From the NCBI GenBank assembly GCA_020633335.1, contig JACKDU010000003.1, forward strand, positions 744,001-808,000: a stretch of DNA of 64,000 nucleotides, written 5' to 3'. Every line of letters starts with the position of its first letter. The first letter of the stretch is position 1. A model generated the notes under the pieces. The model saw only the letters and a list, made by a program, of their open reading frames with translations. It was not told where the DNA came from and ran no database searches. The position numbers and the translations under genes are program-made. Origin of the DNA: Myxococcales bacterium (lineage in GTDB: Bacteria > Myxococcota_A > Polyangia > Nannocystales > Nannocystaceae). Positions 61,277 through 64,000 of the stretch are shown in pieces.

Positions 61277-61732
61277 GTGGCCGCTCCGCCGCCGCTCCTA
61301 TGCCGACGCCTCCATCCGGAGGCGCGGCTCCCGCGACGGATGAGCGAGCACGCGGCCGGGCTCGATCTGAGCGCCTGTCTCCCGGACGGAGCGGTGCTCA
61401 CGATCGCCCCCGGCCGCCGGGAATTGGTGCCAACTGGTGTCGCGATGGCGATTCCGGTAGGGTACGAGGGTCAGGTCCGCCCGCGCTCGGGCCTGGCGCT
61501 CCACCGCGGCGTCCTGGTCGCCAACGCCCCCGGGACCATCGACGCCGATTACCGGGGGGAGATCCAGGTGATCCTGCTCAACCTCGGCGCGGAGCCCCTC
61601 GAAGTCCGCCATGGCGATCGCATCGCTCAGCTCGTCCTCGCGCCGGTCGCCCTCCTCGAACCATCCGAGGTCGAGGTGCTGCCGCCTGCGGAGCGAGGTG
61701 AGGGCGGCTTCGGCAGCACCGGCGTGGGCTGA
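61277..61732 (+). CDS. dut: dUTP diphosphatase
   Basis: Hydrolyses dUTP to dUMP, keeping uracil out of DNA, in line with the uracil glycosylase at 31164. The 151-residue trimeric-type enzyme has motif 1 AAGLDLSA, motif 2/3 VRPRSGLALHRGVLVANAPGTIDADYRGEI, motif 4 GDRIAQLVLAPV and motif 5 GEGGFGSTG. GTG 61277 is needed to include the conserved LHPEARLPRR strand; the internal ATG 61340 would truncate it. Confidence 0.94.
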   Translation: MAAPPPLLCRRLHPEARLPRRMSEHAAGLDLSACLPDGAVLTIAPGRRELVPTGVAMAIPVGYEGQVRPRSGLALHRGVLVANAPGTIDADYRGEIQVILLNLGAEPLEVRHGDRIAQLVLAPVALLEPSEVEVLPPAERGEGGFGSTGVG

Positions 61733-61755
61733 CCTCAAGGACAGGGGAGAAGATC

Positions 61756-63957
61756 GTGGCCCATAACCCTGGCGACCAGATCTGCGGTCGATTCGAGCTC
61801 GTTCGCGCGGAGTCCCCGGGGACCGGCTCGCCCCTCTTTGGCGAGGCCTGGGCGGCGCTCGACATCGAGAGCGGCGACATGGTCCGCCTCGCGCTCCTCG
61901 GCCCCGAGCTGATCCCGGCGGCCAGCGATCGCGCGGCCCTGGTCGCGCGCCTCGCCCCGCTCGCCGAGAGCGGACGGGATGATTCGCTGGTCCCCCTGAG
62001 CTTCGCCGGCATGGAGGGCGAGATCTGCGTGGTCGGCTTTGAGGGCCTCTACGCCGGCATCGCCCTCGCCGACGTCCTGGCGGACCTGCCGGTCGAGGAT
62101 CGGACGCCCGAGGTCAGCCGCCTCTGCGCCGAGATCGCCCTCGGCCTGGCGATCCTCCACGGCCGCGGGCTGGTCCACGGGGCCCTCGGGATCGAGACGA
62201 TCTTCGTCTGGGAGCGGGGCAACGCGCTCTGGCTCTACGGCCTCGCCGACGCCTGCGATTCGGCCGCGCTCGCCGAGCGGGCGGCCGCCCATGATCTCGC
62301 GCTGGCCCCCGAGATCGCCGCTGGCGGCCCGCCGAGCCCGGCCGGCGACGTCTTCGCCTGGGCCGTGACGGTCGCCTCCTACGTCAGCGGGCTCCCGGGC
62401 GCCGAGGCGCTCGCGGCCCTCCACGCCGGTGAGATCCTCGGCGGGAGCGGCCGCCTCGGGGAGCTGCTCAAGGCCGCCACGGCGGAGGATCCGGCCGCGC
62501 GTCCCGTCAGCGGCGGGGCCCTCGTCCGCGGCCTCGTCGGCGCCGGCGTGATCGTCGTCGCCGGCCAGGAGGACGCGATCGACGAGGAGGCGCTCACCGC
62601 CCTCGCCGAGGTCGGCATCGAGCCCTTCAGCGTCGAGTCGTTGCCGCCCGAGGTCGACAAGGCGCCGCCGACGAAGGCGGCCGCGCCGAAGGTCGAGGCG
62701 CCGAAGGTCGAGCTGCCGAAGGTCGAGCTGCCGAAGGTCGAGCTGCCGAAGGTCGAGGCGCAGGCGCCGAAGGTCGAGGCGCAGGCGCCGAAGGTCGAGG
62801 CGCCGAAGGTCGAGGCGCCGAAGGTCGAGGCGCCGAGCTTCGAGGTGCCGAAGGTCGAGGCGCCGAAGGTCACGGCGCCGAAGATCGAGCTGCCGAAGAT
62901 CCCCACGCCAAAGATCGAGGCTGCGCCCAAGGTCTCGGCGCCCAAGCTCCCGCCGCTCTCTCCGCCGCCATCCGCGGCATCTGCGCCGCGAGCGCCGAGT
63001 GGCCCGTCGACCTTCGGTCCCGGCGCCAAGATCCCCGAGCTCCCCTCGATCCTCCCCACCGAGGCCCCGGAGAGCGCCCCTGCGGCCTCTCCGCTGGGGG
63101 ACGCGGTCGCGGCCGCGCTCGGCGGATTGCCGCTTCCGGCCGCGCCGGCTCCGGCAAAGACGTCGAGCCTCCACGACCTCGCGCCCCACCTCCCGCCGAT
63201 CTCGCCGGAGCCCGAGCACGAGGCGCCGAGGCCCGCGGCCGTCGTCGTCAAGAAGGCCAAGCCCAAGCCCGAGCCGGTCAAGGAGAGCAAGCCGCGGGTC
63301 CACCTCCTCGAGCCCAGCGGCCTGCGGCCGGTCTCGGAGGCGAGCGGTCTCCGGCCGCTCGCGGAGGCGAGCGGCCTCCGTCCGGTCGACGGATCGACCT
63401 CGGCCCTCGTCAACATGGCCCTCTCGCTCGGTCGGCCGACGCCACCGCCGACGCCGGCCCTCTCGATCGCCGATGCGGTGAGCGCCGCGACCGGTTCGAG
63501 CGCGCCGATCAGCGAGCCCTCCGATCTCGCGGCGGCCGTCGCGGCCGCGACCACGTTCCCGCTCCCCGAGCCGCCCGCGCCGGCGTCGCCGACCGACGGC
63601 CTGCCGGAGAGCGCCGAGCCCGACGCCCCCCGCCTCCGTCGCGATCGCCGCACGCACCCCCTCGGGTGGGCGGTCAGCGAATTGCCGGATGGGGTGACGT
63701 CGGCGACGGCCGTCGACGCGAGCGAGGCCGAGTCCACCGCGCCCGCCGAGTCGAGCGACGAGATGCCGCGGAGCGCCGTCAGCTCGCCGGGCGCCGACGA
63801 CAGCGTCGCCGCCCGGGCGATCGTCGAGGCGACGACCGTGACCGAGCAGCCGGGGACCAAGGAGAAGGCCCAGCAGGAGGAGTCGCGCTCGCTCCTCTAC
63901 CTCCTCGCGCTCGCGGCCGCCGTCCTCATCGGCTACGTCCTCTGGGCCTCGCAGTAG
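61756..63957 (+). CDS. tail-anchored degenerate protein-kinase-like protein with APKVE repeats
   Basis: A 733-residue protein. Residues 1-270 resemble a Ser/Thr kinase: CGRFELVRAESPGTGSPLFGEAWAALD for the N-lobe, and GLVHGALGIETIFVW at the catalytic loop. The catalytic Asp of HRDLKPEN is replaced (HGALGIET), the DFG position reads YGLAD, and no VAIK Lys is apparent, so it should be inactive. Residues 305-395 hold about 16 (A/L)PKVE-type pentapeptides. SGLRP occurs three times near 520-545. A single hydrophobic helix (LLYLLALAAAVLIGYVLWAS) ends the protein. AGGGGAG precedes GTG 61756. Confidence 0.75.
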   Translation: MAHNPGDQICGRFELVRAESPGTGSPLFGEAWAALDIESGDMVRLALLGPELIPAASDRAALVARLAPLAESGRDDSLVPLSFAGMEGEICVVGFEGLYAGIALADVLADLPVEDRTPEVSRLCAEIALGLAILHGRGLVHGALGIETIFVWERGNALWLYGLADACDSAALAERAAAHDLALAPEIAAGGPPSPAGDVFAWAVTVASYVSGLPGAEALAALHAGEILGGSGRLGELLKAATAEDPAARPVSGGALVRGLVGAGVIVVAGQEDAIDEEALTALAEVGIEPFSVESLPPEVDKAPPTKAAAPKVEAPKVELPKVELPKVELPKVEAQAPKVEAQAPKVEAPKVEAPKVEAPSFEVPKVEAPKVTAPKIELPKIPTPKIEAAPKVSAPKLPPLSPPPSAASAPRAPSGPSTFGPGAKIPELPSILPTEAPESAPAASPLGDAVAAALGGLPLPAAPAPAKTSSLHDLAPHLPPISPEPEHEAPRPAAVVVKKAKPKPEPVKESKPRVHLLEPSGLRPVSEASGLRPLAEASGLRPVDGSTSALVNMALSLGRPTPPPTPALSIADAVSAATGSSAPISEPSDLAAAVAAATTFPLPEPPAPASPTDGLPESAEPDAPRLRRDRRTHPLGWAVSELPDGVTSATAVDASEAESTAPAESSDEMPRSAVSSPGADDSVAARAIVEATTVTEQPGTKEKAQQEESRSLLYLLALAAAVLIGYVLWASQ
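62675..62935. repeat. 15-bp-based (A/L)PKVE coding repeats
   Basis: Tandem GCGCCGAAGGTCGAG-type units, with some CTGCCGAAGGTCGAG and a CAGGCG-containing doubled variant, encode the pentapeptide array. Units decay toward the 3' end. Confidence 0.85.
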
Positions 63958-63961
63958 CTCG

Positions 63962-63989
63962 CCGATCGCAGCGCGCCGATCGCAGCGCG
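63962..63989. repeat. 14-bp direct repeat, two copies
   Basis: GCCGATCGCAGCGC occurs twice back to back right after the kinase-like gene, at the window's end. What follows lies outside the window. Confidence 0.6.
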
Positions 63990-64000
63990 CCGAAGACGAG

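Overview
The window is a gene-dense, very GC-rich bacterial chromosome segment with strong G/C third-position bias, frequent GTG starts and many 4-base stop/start overlaps. The family content points to a myxobacterium-like member of Myxococcota (former Deltaproteobacteria). Supporting signs are abundant lipoproteins, an ECF sigma factor beside an NrsF-type membrane anti-sigma factor, a degenerate kinase-like protein with a long Pro-rich region, and the block yceD-rpmF-plsX-fabD-fabG-acpP-fabF-rpiB-nrdR-ribD. The assignment is an inference; no rRNA is present. I saw no tRNA, rRNA, CRISPR array, insertion sequence or prophage.

Layout. 1-3350: end of an upstream gene, then a CcsA/HemX-like membrane protein, hemA and hemC (early haem synthesis). 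3390-8790: a palindromic element, a possible gene remnant, a small lipoprotein, a large beta-propeller/amidohydrolase lipoprotein, a small membrane protein and an exported barrel-like protein. 8950-13810: lnt and aspS (minus), a metallophosphoesterase and a Bfd-like [2Fe-2S] protein (plus). 13865-23634: lysC (plus), a ComEA-like protein, then the minus-strand fatty-acid/phospholipid/riboflavin block. 23759-27880: a 1,373-residue exported protein of roughly 40 degenerate short repeats, with no recognised function. 28011-32222: ribE, a RibB with a cofactor-stripped RibA half, coaBC and a family-4 uracil-DNA glycosylase. 32223-34867: a 17-bp tandem-repeat array, an HU-like protein with a long tail, a 22-bp perfect hairpin, a repeat lipoprotein and a TetR regulator. 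34964-39372 (minus): exported 460-residue protein, alpha-helical repeat protein and a divergent MEMO/AmrB protein. 39482-45940: queA-tgt-yajC-secD-secF. 46144-51482: recJ, a lipoprotein, a small membrane protein, NrsF-like/ECF sigma pair and a nitrilase. 51803-61275: rimP-nusA-ylxR-infB-rbfA-truB-rpsO-pnp, preceded by an attenuator-like leader. 61277-63957: dut and a tail-anchored kinase-like protein.

Most genes are housekeeping. The points of interest are a recurring promoter geometry that implies leaderless mRNAs, a terminator with a competing hairpin ahead of nusA, the giant repeat protein, a degenerate GTP cyclohydrolase domain, a MEMO protein with altered metal-site motifs, loss of fabH from its usual slot, and low-complexity tails on many conserved proteins. 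I did not find a self-contained new defence or mobile system here. Coordinates and translations were read by eye; family assignments rest on recognisable motifs, not on searches.
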